The translations under genes and the position numbers were made by a program. Below are positions 24,947 through 40,075 of a stretch of 64,000 bases of DNA, piece after piece; position 1 is the stretch's first letter; every line of letters starts with the position of its first letter. The DNA is from Sodiomyces alkalinus F11. Lineage: Eukaryota > Ascomycota > Sordariomycetes > Glomerellales > Plectosphaerellaceae. Under the pieces are notes generated by a model. The model ran no database searches and was not told where the DNA came from. It saw only the letters and a list, made by a program, of their open reading frames with translations. The stretch lies in contig NW_021167079.1 of the NCBI RefSeq assembly GCF_003711515.1, positions 1,229,471 to 1,293,470 on the forward strand. The letters are read 5' to 3'.

Positions 24947-26210
24947 ATGACGGCCTCACACCCCTTTCAGGTTTGTTGTCCCACCTCATGATCTGCCCAC
25001 GTTGGAGAGTCATCGTAGTCAGGGGGGAAGCGAGCGAAAGGGAAATGGAATTTTTCGGAGGAACAAGAGGAGAGGCGACAGGAGGATCAACATCTCGTTT
25101 CCCACAATTCTTTCGCCAGCGTTATCTTTAAGGGGCAAACCGTTTGGCAGTTCGCAGGCTTAAAAGAGCCCCGCTAATGAAACGCCTCCTGGGTAGACCA
25201 TCTTTGCGGTCTCTATGACATGTGACGGTTGCGCCAAGTCCGTTTCAGATTCGCTTTACAAACTCAATGGAATCAACAAAGTCGAAGCCAATGTGAAAGA
25301 CCAATTAGTTTCGATAGAGGGCACAGGTGGGTTTCTTCAAGAGAACGCGACTGGACTTGGCCATGTTTCTTTCATTCCACCTGTAAGCTGACGTTTTATT
25401 GCCTCGTTTCCGTAGCGGCTCCATCTGCCATCGTGGAGGCCATTCAAGCCACGGGGAGAGACGCCATTCTGCGAGGCTCGGGATCATCAAACTGTAAGTG
25501 CAAGAGATTCCAGACAAGCCCGTGCGCGCCTGGCCGGGGCTGCCCTTGGCTGATTAAAAGCTGTTTCTGTCCCGGTCCGCTCGGGACAGCCAGCCCATAA
25601 CTCCTCGCCCATGCATCGTCACTTGTTCGTACACCCTTGTTACTGATACTGATATCGTATCCGTACAGCCGCGGCCGTCAGCATTCTCGAGTCCTTCTTC
25701 CAATCTGATGCGACTGCCAACCGGGGGATTCCCGCCGACGGGGTGGAGCGGGATGTCCGGGGCTTGGCGAGGATGGTTCAGGTTTCCCCCACGTCGACAC
25801 TGATCGATCTCACGGTGCGTGGTGTAGCCCCTGGATTGTACCAAGCGACGATTCGACAGTCGGGGGATTTGAAGGATGGCGCTGCCTCGACAGGAGGAAT
25901 CTGGTCGGACCAGGGGGCGCACGATGGCTCTGCAGCTAGAGGAATTCTGGGTTCTCTCACAGTAGGACCTGATGGCCGCGGCAGCGCATATATCAACCAT
26001 CCCTTCCAAATCTGGGAAGCCATTGGACGCGCCATGGTCGTGTCGAGACAAGACGAATCGGCTGGACCCCCGAAGAATGACCCGGACACCGTGGTGGGCG
26101 TCATTGCCAGGAGCGCTGGGGTATGGGATAACGACAAGACAGTATGCTCTTGCACCGGAAAGACTCTGTGGGAGGAGAGGAGGGACGAGGTGAAGAGGGG
26201 GATGTTATGA
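24947..26210 (+). CDS. ccs1: Copper chaperone for superoxide dismutase (CCS/Lys7)
   Basis: Four exons (24947-24970, 25197-25326, 25416-25493, 25669-26210) give 257 residues, close to yeast Ccs1 (249). Domain 1 is an Atx1-like fold with the copper site MTCDGC at about residue 15, preceded by the short first-exon peptide MTASHPFQ. Domain 2 is SOD1-like (VRGLARMVQVSPTSTLIDLT; GLYQATIRQSGDLKDGA). Domain 3 carries the essential C-x-C as CSC in VWDNDKTVCSCTGKTLWEE. CCS delivers copper to Cu/Zn SOD1 and forms its disulfide in the cytosol and mitochondrial intermembrane space. The acceptor of intron 1 is GGGTAG and the others are GTAG or ACAG. The 8-codon first exon is supported by frame and by homology to the family N-terminus. 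Confidence 0.95.
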
Positions 26211-26464
26211 TGGCCACGATCTATGACTAATCGTTGTCTACTTTTTCTTGGAAATGACTAGATGCATATATGGAGATGTAACCCAGGTCTTTAGGGGCTC
26301 ATCGTCGGTCACCTGAATATCGTAGAAATGAGTGTTGATTTTTAGCGACCCTCTCTTACCCACGCGCTTGGCCTATGACGACTGTCGGGTGTTTCCCTGT
26401 TCGACACCGTAAGTACTTCGTAGTCTCCAGCACATGGGAGTCAAAGTTGGATAGTTTCTTGTCT

Positions 26465-26517
26465 GAGATGAGATGAGATGAGATGAGACGGGACGAGACG
26501 AGACGAGACGAGACGAG
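26465..26517. repeat. GAGAT/GAGAC pentanucleotide microsatellite
   Basis: About ten 5-bp units: first GAGAT copies, then a block of GAGAC/GGGAC copies, as if a C/T change in one unit had spread by slippage. It is intergenic. Confidence 0.9.
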
Positions 26518-27482
26518 GATCTGAACTCCTAGCTTCAAATCAAAGCCGTCTGTATGAAACGGAGGCTGGAGAAATATGCTAGGCAAAGGCCCTGTTCGGT
26601 TGCCGAGAAGATACATCCGAATTATTTCCTGTTGGAAGAGATCAGAACACAGAGACTTGCGACAGGCGATCCCGACACGGGAAACAAGCTAACAGGGGGC
26701 GGGGATAAGGCCGATACGGGCTGGCATTCCCCTTAAGCAACTGCCGTGTCGCAGAATAAGGTAGCTATCAATACCGTCTCATATACCTGGCAGTAACAGA
26801 GTTCAAGAGCGTTCAGATCATAACTGATTTACGAACCCGTAGCCCTGGGGGTGGGCAGGTAAATGATGCTGAGGTGTATATCCCGAGATCGGATTAACGA
26901 GGTAGCTCTGGATCGAATGCAGGTAATTAGTGTAAAGAAGAGTTGATGATCCGCCAAGGAAAGAGAAAAAAAGATGAAGACGACGAAGGAACTGATACTT
27001 GCACGAGGTTGACAAATGACGTCCCTTGAGCTACCGTTCATGTCCTTTGATAACCAGATCGGCGAAAGCTAAGGTACCTTACACATCGGTTACTCATCTC
27101 ATGACATTGCGAATGAAATGATGTAAGGTTAGTATTATATTCCTGTGTTGTTGTTGTAGTTGTAGTTGTACCTACCTTGGGCAGGTTCCGTGGAGGCAGA
27201 CCCGTGCCCAACGTGGTTGCTCCTGCCGTCGACAAACTCACATAGGTAATCTACCTTCAGCTCGTATTCGAATCTATGCGTCACTTCTCCTGAAAAGCTT
27301 CAGCGACGACTGATGTTTTACATACATACCATTGGCAGCTCCTGGACAACACTCATCACCGCCGAAGGCGTCACATGGCAAATACGCCTATCTCAGTGGC
27401 ATGCCAGACTGCACACGATCGGAATTTTCTCCAATTACGTCGCGAGTCAACGACCGGTTACAGCCACCAGCGGCAAAGCTAG

Positions 27483-27515
27483 ACCAACATGCACCAACAT
27501 GCACCAACTTGCACC
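27483..27515. repeat. Decamer tandem repeat
   Basis: Three near-identical copies of GCACCAACAT or its close variant lie in intergenic DNA. Confidence 0.75.
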
Positions 27516-30459
27516 AGCAACCTGCCCGATACTGTGGTTCGGGCTGGTTCGCACAGCGCCGACCCAATGCAGGAACTCGCCGTCATAATAGGGCAAAATA
27601 GACCAAAACCCGATATCCTGGGCGAGATCCCAGGGCCCATATATCTATCTATCATTAGAACATGGGCCGCCCCGTAACTTTAAAGAAAGCACCATCTTTA
27701 TCTTGATAGGTCACGTCGTCGCCACCGGAGCCTGTAAGAAGGCCGTCCATCGTCACGCCCAGCCCATGGAATCGACATAGGTCGCCGACACATGGGCGTT
27801 GTGAGAATGATACGCAGCACCTTCGTCTTACCCCTCAGTGCCCTCACAAAGGACGGCGGTCCTGTTGAGCAGGCACCTTGGATCAGTACATACGTCTCGG
27901 CCACATCTGGCTGTGTGATGTCCGGATGGACGTGTCCTGTCGCTGTTCGCTGTTCGCTCTTCGCACTTCGCATCGTGGAGAGGCACCCCCTCCTGTCACT
28001 CTCGTCACGCCGCTGGCCGAAATGCGGGCGCTTATTGAGGTGATGTCATTGATAGATCTCGTGGGGTTCAACACCTGGCTTCGCAGGGTCACACTCCAAG
28101 TCTACCACGAGCCGGCGAGGCCACCAGAAAGGGATGGTTCGAAATGGAATTTCCCCATTCGGCCCTGGGCTTCAATCGTGCATGGCCTTGAAGGTCGTGG
28201 TCGTGGGATGCCACGTAGAATTTGCAGGGAAAGATGGGATGGTAAGTGCCGTACTGCCACGAAATCAACCACGAGGAATTATTATGGGAAAAACCCCCGA
28301 CGCAATGCATACTCAACTGCTGGGTCTCATCGTTGGCAAATTCTAGCCTGTGTTTTACGCGCCCTTGGCCCCCCAAAGCAGTTGGGCGTCCGAGGCCCCC
28401 TGCTAGCAATCGTCCAATCACCGTCATGGCGCCCCGCCGCTGTAACAGTTGCTGCGTGGGAAGCGAGGGGCCCTGGGTTTACGGTGGCTGCAGCTGCACC
28501 AGTCAACTAGGTTCAGGGGTAATAGTCGATGTTTGAGCCCAATGAGCCGCTTGCTCGTGGTGTGTACGAAGAATACGTTGTACCGTGGGACGTTGACGGT
28601 GGTTGACGACGGACGGTCCCACGGACTATTAGTGCAACATCCCGCCTTTTCTGCGACACCCCACTCAACCTCTCGACTCGATTTCGCCTGTGCCTCCTGC
28701 GATTCCACTACCGAAACGTTCGATCCCATGCATATGCTTTGCTCTTGATCGGGCGAGAGCCTAGACAGAATCGTTCCCATCCCATTCCAGCCAACCACCA
28801 CCCCATGACTCTCTGGCCTCGAGGTTCCCGTCAAGAAGGACTTCGTGTGCTTGACACAAAAAAATCACCAGAGAGGTGGAGGATTATCATGTTATGCAAG
28901 AGAGTGGTGGGAGAATTTATTTGACGACTTGGCCTGTCACGCACAACGTACAACGTAACGACGGATAGAACTGGACGGACTAGACCTATCGGTTGAATGG
29001 CCCTGATCAGCGCACGGGTTCCAATATCCACAGATATCGACAAGCCGCGTCTCGGCCGGTCGTATCTGGTTCTGCTAAGGTCTGGGAACCTCCCCTTCTT
29101 ACGGAGCCCATCACCCCTTAGGGTACATACGTACGAAGCACAACCCCCTGCCCGAGAATCGCAAAACCGCCAAGCTCCAGACTCCCTGCAACATTATTCT
29201 TACGGAAGTACGGATACGTTGTACTCGACAAGCACCAAAGCGCAGAGGCTCGCTTTCCTAGAAGAGATCTCGAGGGCCTAATACGTAGTGGGAAACGCGA
29301 TTCCCGAGTCGACTTTGCCTGCATAATCATCATCATACCTGACATACCTATACCGTCAACCTGGCTTTTTCCCATATTCTGGATCTCCCCGGCCCCATGT
29401 CTCCCTGACCCGCCTAGCCGTCTTGTCCAACAGTTTGTACTCGCCCATCAACGATCATTGTACCCTACTTCCCGTAGCCGCTGGCTTCCCGTTCAGGTAT
29501 CTACCCACCCACCCATCTCTTCTCCGATTTTCCCGATTCCAGCTGCATGAGCTCTCTCCTCCATCGCCTTTGTTTCTCTGCCGCACTTCCCTCTTTACAC
29601 CGGCCTTCACCAACTCCGTCTTGACAAAAACGATCCACCGTCGGACCACATTCAAGCTTGGCTCATAAGATACCTCGACTCGACTACGACGCCACAGCTG
29701 TAGGTGTGACTACCCCTCACGACGACAGCATTGCGATCACACTCTCGTCTTGCGGTGTGTCTCTGTTTCTGAGGCTTTCTTCGCCATCTTGTCGAGGCAC
29801 AGAATCCTGTGTCAGTTGCTTTACAAGCAGCCGTCCCCTCTATATTCAGGAGACATATTCCTCCACCACTAATTATCTACAAGTCCGGCTCTTCCGAGGC
29901 TCAACGATAAAATTAACCCGAGGCACTATCCGGGTGAATTATTAGTGCTCTTCCATCAGTCTTCTGGCTTCCGAACAAACAGACACCGGTCTCAGTGAAG
30001 GCATTCCACTGTTCGAAAAGCTCAATCATTGAGAATCCCACGAAAAAAGTCTACTAGCAAAGCTCCAGCCATACGTCAACTCTTGAACAAATCCGCTTTG
30101 CCGCCCAATACTTATTGCCAAGAATCATTCTTGGCCTTGCAGTCTTTCCTACCCAGTCAGAGTAGAGAGCGGGGAAACTCGTCTGCAGCACACGTCTGCA
30201 GCCAGCGACTTTGACTGGCAGGGCCAGCTCAAACGCAGTAATAACCCTGCGAGGGCCCCTCTCAGTCCGGAACCGACTCTGTCGTGCAGTTTTCCCGACA
30301 ATTGCTTTGTACCCGGCCATACACACACACACGTACGAACCGTCGTCGAGTCGCCGCTGGACAGCACTTGTATTTCTTGTGCAGCCTGCGCAACGCGGTG
30401 CGAGCAAATTCAAGTCCGGGAATCTCTAGGAGCCACAATCAGACTGAATTGAGCACACC

Positions 30460-32521
30460 ATGTCATTGAAACAGGTAGGTTTGTCGGTGGTCCAGTCCAT
30501 TTCATTCATGATGCTCGTTGGTGTTCGCGAGGTCTGCTGGGAGCGGGGAGGGGAACGGGAGGGCAAGGACATGATAATAACACCGACCGAGGGGCCCGAC
30601 CTCTTCACAACACCTGCAAATATACAAGGCGGAACGAGCATTACTGACTTGCTCCCGCAATATAGGAGATAGAAACGTGGGTCGAGGCGCTGGCCCGCTA
30701 TGACAACAACGAGTTTGACGAAGCGCTGGAGTCATTCGACAAGATCGCCGACACCTCCAAAATCCTCTTCAACATAGGTGTCATCTATGCTACCCTAGGC
30801 GAGCACGAAAGGGCCGTACGTACTTCTCGTTAGCATGTTCCGCTTCTCCCGGCCTGAGTGCCGCTTGTTAACGTCTTCCGTGTCTCCAGGTCGAACATTA
30901 CCAACGCGCGATACGGCTCGATCAATACCTTGCCGTTGCCTATTTCCAACAGGGTGTGTCGAATTTCTTGCTTGGGGACTTTGAGGAAGCACTGGCCAAC
31001 TTCAACGACACCCTTCTCTACTTGCGAGGCAACACTATGATCGACTACGCCCAACTTGGCCTCCTTTTCAAGCTTTACTCGTGTGAAGTGCTCTTCAACC
31101 GCGGCCTCTGCTACATATATTTGCAACAGAAGGAAGCCGGTATGCAGGACCTTTCATACGCAGCCAAGGAGAAAGTTGTTGAGGACCACAACGTGATCGA
31201 CGAGGCGATCGTCGAGGAGGCAGAGGTATGATTTGCACATTATCTCTACCCGACGTCCCCAGGTCCAGCCCACGAACCTCTATTGACATGTCTGATGCAG
31301 GGCTACACTGTATTCTCTATCCCCGTCGGCGTCGTCTACAGACCCAACGAAGCCAAAGTGCGCAACCTGAAGACAAAAGACTACCTCGGAAAGGCCCGTC
31401 TCGTCGCTGCCTCAGACCGTGCCAATGCCTTCACCGGTTTTGCAGGGTCCGAAATCAAGAGCGTAAGTCCATTGCCCTCCAGTGACGGCTTCGCCGTTAA
31501 GCGGTGCCAAATACGCTAACTATCATGTAGCAACAACGGCGGGAAGTGAAGGACGATCGTCCACCGGACAATATCTCGTACGCCGCGACAAACCTCATCA
31601 AGCCCGGTCTTCAGTCCCGGAGACAACAGTCCGAACCCCCCGGCAACCGCAACGTCTTCCCTCCCACCCCTCCGCCCGACGCCGACAAGCCTGGCAGTGG
31701 AAACGGCCAGATGAGCCGCGGCGCCTCCGTCCGCAACGGACCCAGGCCTCAGCTCGCCAAGCTCAGCATCGATACCTCTGGTCCCAGCAGATACGAGAAA
31801 ACGACCAGCCCGCCCGAACGCCGCCCAACCAACGCCGGCCCCAGCCGCAACCAGAGCGCAGCACCCTCACGAACTTACTCACGCCGTGAGCAGCCCCGGC
31901 GGACGCGCGACGATGACGAAGCCGGCGATGGCTATCCTGACGAGCTGTACGACATCTACCAGGGAACCAGTCGCGGGAGCCGGAGCAGTCGGGGCGCACG
32001 CCGTCCGCCACCGCAGCGGTACATCGACGAGGAGGACGATGGCTCCGACTACGATGACGGCTCATTCGACGAGGGCGATTTTGAAATGGTGACGAATAAC
32101 CAACCGCGACGGTCAGGCACGACCTCGGGCACCAGCCGTACCGCGTCGCGACGACCCGAGATTCGAAAGGTTCGCGTCAAGGTCCACGCCGATGATGTGC
32201 GGTACATCATGGTCGGAACCGCCGTTGAGTTCAACGACTTTGTGGATCGCATTCGGGACAAATTTGGCCTGCGCAAGAGGTTCAAGATCAAGTTCCGGGA
32301 TGACGATGTGCCCGACGGCGAATTGATTACCATGGGCGACCAGGACGACCTGGATATGGCCATTATGGCCGTCAAGAGCATGGCGAGGAAGACGAAGCAA
32401 GAAATCGGAAAGATGGAGGTCAGTTTATTTTCTTCTCTCCCTCTCTCATTCGTTCCACTCTTGTTCGACGACATGGTTCGCTAACTCTACATTGCAGGTC
32501 TGGGTTCAAGAACTACCGTAG
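30460..32521 (+). CDS. noxR: NADPH oxidase regulator NoxR (p67phox-like)
   Basis: Six exons (30460-30474, 30666-30815, 30890-31225, 31301-31462, 31531-32418, 32498-32521) give 524 residues. The N-terminus is a TPR domain of about 200 residues (YDNNEFDEALESFDKIADTS; AIRLDQYLAVAYFQQGVSNF). Next comes the activation segment GYTVFSIPVGVVYRPNEAKV. A disordered Pro/Ser/Arg-rich linker with acidic clusters follows, then a C-terminal PB1 domain (about residues 433-515; VRVKVHADDVRYIMVGTAVE; FRDDDVPDGELITMGDQDDL). The protein ends WVQELP. NoxR activates fungal NoxA/NoxB with Rac and, through PB1, contacts Cdc24/Bem1-type polarity factors. It governs reactive oxygen production in hyphal fusion, sexual development and infection. 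The first exon encodes only MSLKQ and the last only eight codons including the stop, yet all phases agree. No SH3 domain is present, as expected for fungal NoxR. Confidence 0.95.
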
Positions 32522-33624
32522 ACGAAACCCCGGAGGCGCACAGGAGACGGGCAGATGAACCAGGTGCAAAAGACCGCACCGATACACATAACATGATACC
32601 CCAGCAGCCACCCGCACAGGCTGGCTGCGACATCATCTTTATTATTACGAAGTAATGAACAACCGGAACGGGCGCGGAAAAGCAACGACCAAGGTAGAGC
32701 CAAATTAGAGCTGGCTCGAATGGCAGGCCGTCGGGATACACGATATTCTCAGCACACTACACATAGCACACAGCATGGTATAGCAACCCGGCATGGAGCA
32801 GCATCCTTCTTTTTCTATCTCCTTTTTTTTTTCTCGCACCGCACTCCGCTCTTCCTTATTATTGTCTATTTACTCTTTTCCTCTGCTGTTATTTTACTCA
32901 TCGGATACATAGCGGAGAGGGGTAAATATTCCGGGTCAACACCCGAAGTTGGTTCTGAGCGTTGGTGGAGTGAAGGAGAAGCCAGACAGGACAGGCAAAA
33001 GTCGTTTGATCCATCCATCCCAGTTACTCGATTTTCGTTGTTCTGTTTGCAACTGGCCTAGCTTGATGGCGTCTCAGAGCCGTCGTAATACTCCCTGCAC
33101 ATATTATACATACTGCCGTGTTTTGTCGGTTTTCCAACGCATATTTACATACGCATCACTCTACCTGCGGTCACTTTGTAGTAGTATCTTTGACCTTATT
33201 TGAATTGAAAATCGGGTCATGTCTGTTTTGCGCTAATTCGTTCCATGTTCTCCTCGGGTTGTTTCTCTTCTGATGAAAACTTGGACAGGGTCCAAATCCT
33301 TACATTGGTGATGTGGGAGATGAGGTGACTGAAGGGGTTGGGGTCTACCGGTGTGAAACTGGAGATGTTTGGGGGATAATGATAATGTGAGGAGGATTGC
33401 GGAAAAGGGGGGGGGGGGGACAAAATCCAAGAATGCAAACCGTCCGATTATTGAAAGATATGGTGAGGGTAGAAATATACATGGCCCGATATATTACATA
33501 GAGCATAATACAGATATTAGTACAGTCTATCAACGTTCTCCCGGACCAGGAAGAGTATCTCCAACGGATAATGGGTCATAGATCGTTAAAGTTGGCCCTG
33601 CCACTTGCATATTGGCCGTATACC
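32522..33624. other. Convergent 3' flanks of noxR and MSE1
   Basis: This 1.1-kb interval between converging genes has no supported gene. It contains a TACGAAGTA word (32646-32654), a T-rich tract near 32826-32834, and a G homopolymer at 33408-33419. Confidence 0.6.
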
Positions 33625-37091
<3,467 letters not shown>

Positions 37092-38596
37092 ATGGACGGC
37101 GGACCTGATACTGGGCCTGCGTCTGGCCCCGAGGAGGCCGATCTTTATGGTACGTCTCGTCTACGGACTTTAACCCGTTCGGCGCCGGCCCTCGTCGTCA
37201 CCGGACGTACCAAACCAGTGGATCTCTGACGCTTATCCAGTACTCCTTGGGATCGATAAGAGCGCCACACCAGATGAAATCAAGAAGGCATACCGAAAAG
37301 TAAGTCCACATCCGCACAAAACTCCGTCAAGAGATGCTGCCGCGCCTACTAACACTCGGTTTCCTTTCTTTTTCAACTAGGCTGCTTTGCAACATCATCC
37401 CGACAAAGTCCCCGAGGAGATCCGAGAAGAATCCGAGGCCAAATTCAAGGCCATTAGCCAGGCGTACGAAATCCTTCGCGATGAAGACAAGCGCCACCTC
37501 TACGACACCCACGGCATGGCCGCCTTTGACGGTCGCGGTGGTCCTTCCGGTCCCGAAGTAGATCTCAACGACGTCCTCTCGCAGATGTTCGGGTTCGGCA
37601 TGGGAGGTCCCGGACCTCGCCGGCCCCGTCGCGGCCCAGACGAAGACCAAGAGTACAAGGTCACTCTCGAGGAGCTGTACAAGGGGAAGACCGTGAAGTT
37701 CTCCGCCGACAAGCAGATCGTCTGCGGCACGTGCAAAGGCACCGGCGCCAAGGCCAACGTCAAGCCCCAACAGTGCGAGAAGTGCCGCGGCGCCGGCGTA
37801 TCAGAGGCCTTCCAGCAGATCGGCCCGGGTCTGGTCCGCAAAGCCACCGTTCTCTGCGACCGCTGCGAGGGCTCCGGAAACTTCCATAAGGAGAAGGATC
37901 GCTGCAAGAAGTGCAAGGGGAAGCGTACCGTTTCCGAGAAGAAGGTCCTGGAGGTCTACATCCCTCGTGGCTCCATGAACGGCGAGCGGATCGTCTTGGA
38001 GGGCGAGGCCGACCAGTTCCCTGACCAGACCCCCGGCGACATCGTCTTCCACCTGGTTGAGGAGTCGCATGCTGTTTTCACCCGCCTCGGCCACGATCTG
38101 TCGGCCGAATTGACCGTCACGCTGGCCGAGGCGCTGTCCGGGTTCTCCCGCGTCGTGCTGACACACCTAGACGGCCGCGGCATCCAAATCACTAGGCCCA
38201 GGGGCAAGATCCTCCGGCCGGGTGATGTGCTGAAGGTCCCTGGTGAGGGCATGCCGCTGAAGAGGGGAGAGGCGAAGGGTGATCTGTATCTGATTACCAA
38301 GGTCGAGTTCCCCGAGGACGATTGGCTGAAGGACGACAAGGAGTACGATATCATTAACAAGTTGCTTCCGCCACCCGCCACACCACTTAAGGTAGATGAG
38401 GTGGACGAAGTTCACTACGAAGACAACGTAGACATTGACCAGGTAAGCCGGTGTGGTTTTGATTTCCTCGTGGACTACTCTGTCGCTAACTTCACTCTTG
38501 CAGTTTGGTTCCAGTCACGGCAGGCAGGGCATGGGCAGTCAATGGGAGGAGGAGGATGATGGGGACGACGGCGCGCCGCAGTGTCAGCAACAGTAG
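37092..38596 (+). CDS. xdj1: Type I J-domain co-chaperone (Xdj1/Ydj1-like Hsp40) with CaaX-like end
   Basis: Four exons (37092-37149, 37241-37299, 37381-38442, 38504-38596) give 423 residues. After an acidic N-terminal stretch comes the J domain: LYVLLGIDKSATPDEIKKAY, the HPD tripeptide in LQHHPDKVPEEIREES, and KAISQAYEILRDEDKRHLYD. A Gly/Pro-rich linker leads to a zinc-finger region with four CxxCxG repeats (CGTCKGTG, CEKCRGAG, CDRCEGSG, CKKCKGKR). The client-binding beta domains follow (EVYIPRGSMNGERIVLEGEA; GDIVFHLVEESHAVFTRLGH). The last exon ends PQCQQQ, so the final four residues CQQQ fit a CaaX farnesylation box, as in Ydj1 and DNAJA1/2. It would stimulate cytosolic Hsp70 at membranes. 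The longer HPD-to-helix IV spacing (VPEEIREES) favours Xdj1 over Ydj1, but this assignment is not certain. Confidence 0.94.
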
Positions 38597-39114
38597 GTTG
38601 TACTTGCTTCTTGTCATCACATAGAGGAAGAGGGATACGCTTGGCTCTTGATGAGTATGTTTCCGGTCCCACGATGTGAGGTTTTCACGACGGTCATGAC
38701 GGCCCAGGGATGATAAGCTTTTGATAGAGGTACATAGGTATGCGCATGGATATGGGGGACAGAGATTTTGTATTGGACCAAATACCCTACTCATTTGTCC
38801 CACCCACGGATACCGTACCGGAGTTTGCCGACAAATAACTGTCCTCTCTCAGCCATCCTTGGGGCTCATTCTCGGAGCTGTGACGATTTTGGAGGCGACG
38901 TAGTAGACGTAGGCCAGAACTTGATAAGACGAGAAGACGGTGGAGCTAGCTTGCTCGGTGAGGCGTCCTGTACGATTCTCGGTCTGCTCCGTGCTCGTCC
39001 CGGAGCAAAAGAATTGCCAAGGATAAGTGGAGATCTACGTACCCACTGCACCCAGGTGTCATTGGCTGATGGCCTACACCTGATCCCATTGGTTGATTTT
39101 CGAAAATTTTGGCG

Positions 39115-39122
39115 AGCCCTAA
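39115..39122 (+). promoter_or_regulatory. AGCCCTAA Tbf1-like box upstream of RPL32
   Basis: AGCCCTAA lies about 125 bp before the RPL32 leader-intron donor. A-R-CCCTA words are the known Tbf1 sites of ribosomal-protein promoters in Candida and are reported in other ascomycetes. Use here is inferred from a single match. Confidence 0.4.
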
Positions 39123-39241
39123 CGACCCACGGCCTGCCACCTCGAATTGGCACATCTTCCACTGGTTTTTTGCTGATGAACGGAACTTCCTGTTGATCGC
39201 GACGTCTTTATCTAACCAGCACAGGGAAAACTGCCGCCAAG

Positions 39242-39322
39242 GTACGAGCACCAGTCCACGATACTTTGATTCCGAATCTCGGTCGAGGCAAACAATACTA
39301 ATATTTTCTTTTCTGTTCAAAG
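39242..39322 (+). other. Probable 5'-leader intron of RPL32
   Basis: A donor CAAG/GTACGAG at 39242 is followed by TACTAAT (an almost ideal branch site), a pyrimidine tract and acceptor TTCAAAG. The intron would end at 39322, exactly one base before the start codon. The 81-nt length is typical. This would place the ATG at the first base of an exon. Confidence 0.65.
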
Positions 39323-40075
39323 ATGGTTGCCGCAAAGAAGCATGTCCCCATCGTCAAGAAGCGTATGTTATGTACTCAGCTGTTGTCACCGACGCCCTTC
39401 CCGAATCGAACCAACCGCGAGAGATCGAAACACTTCTACTAGGAGGGCACGATGGAATTTTGAAAGAACGGAAATGTTGACGGAATCATCGATATAGGCA
39501 CCAAGCGCTTCTTCCGCCACCAGAGCGACCGCTTCAAGTGCGTCGACCCATCATGGCGCAAGCCTAAGGGTATCGACAGCCGCGTCCGCAGGCGTTTCCG
39601 CAGCGCCATCTCGATGCCTTCGGTATGTTTACTATGGCTCCATGGGTTGTTTATCGAAGGGAAAGAGCCCCTCCGAGCAGTGATACGCAACACGGGGCAC
39701 ACAAAAAAACAGTAGCTGATACAACTTTTCGGTGACTGCAGATCGGCTATGGCTCCAACAAGAAGACCAAGTACATGATGCCCTCGGGCCACAAGGCCTT
39801 CCTCGTCAACAACGTCAACGATGTCGAGCTCCTTCTCATGCACAACCGCACCTTCGCCGCTGAGTACGTTCAACCCGATACCCCGTCGCTTACAACAGGT
39901 GGAAGAAGAGTCTGGCCGGCGAGAACGGGATGAATCTCGAACCCGAACTGACATTGGTACTTTCAGGATTGCCCACGGCGTCTCATCGAGGAAGCGAATT
40001 GATATCATCGCCCGCGCCAAGCAACTGGGCGTCAAGGTCACCAACGCCAAGGCCAAGGTCACTACGGAGGTATGA
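39323..40075 (+). CDS. RPL32: 60S ribosomal protein eL32
   Basis: Four exons (39323-39362, 39498-39622, 39742-39863, 39967-40075) give 131 residues, the usual length of eL32. The sequence begins [19 protein letters not shown], continues [20 protein letters not shown] and [20 protein letters not shown], and ends [18 protein letters not shown]. It is basic throughout, as expected for a cytosolic large-subunit protein. The intron count is high for so short a gene, as is common for ribosomal-protein genes in these fungi. All junctions are GT-AG and in phase. Confidence 0.97.

Larger units (their letters stand above)
26211..30459. other. 4.2-kb gene-free stretch: CCS 3' flank and noxR upstream region
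   Basis: No frame has a recognisable domain. The largest (plus, 27878-28510, 210 codons) has mixed composition and no conserved segment. The stretch contains a GAGAY pentamer repeat (26465-26517), a GCACCAACAT decamer triplet (27483-27515), a TACTTCGTA word at 26414, and CT-rich sequence at 29480-29640 that may belong to a long noxR leader. Confidence 0.5.
38597..39322. other. Intergenic and RPL32 promoter/leader
   Basis: No protein gene is seen. The 3' part holds the RPL32 promoter, including AGCCCTAA at 39115-39122, and a probable leader intron directly upstream of its ATG. Short frames on both strands show no conserved domain. Confidence 0.55.

Noticed and set aside
24973..25131. Open frame continuing from the CCS start through its first intron
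   Set aside because: The copper-site domain is reached only by splicing to 25197; the read-through frame has no family match.
27878..28510. 210-codon plus-strand frame that could be an orphan gene
   Set aside because: Mixed composition, no domain, no supporting splice structure, and overlapping frames of similar length on both strands.
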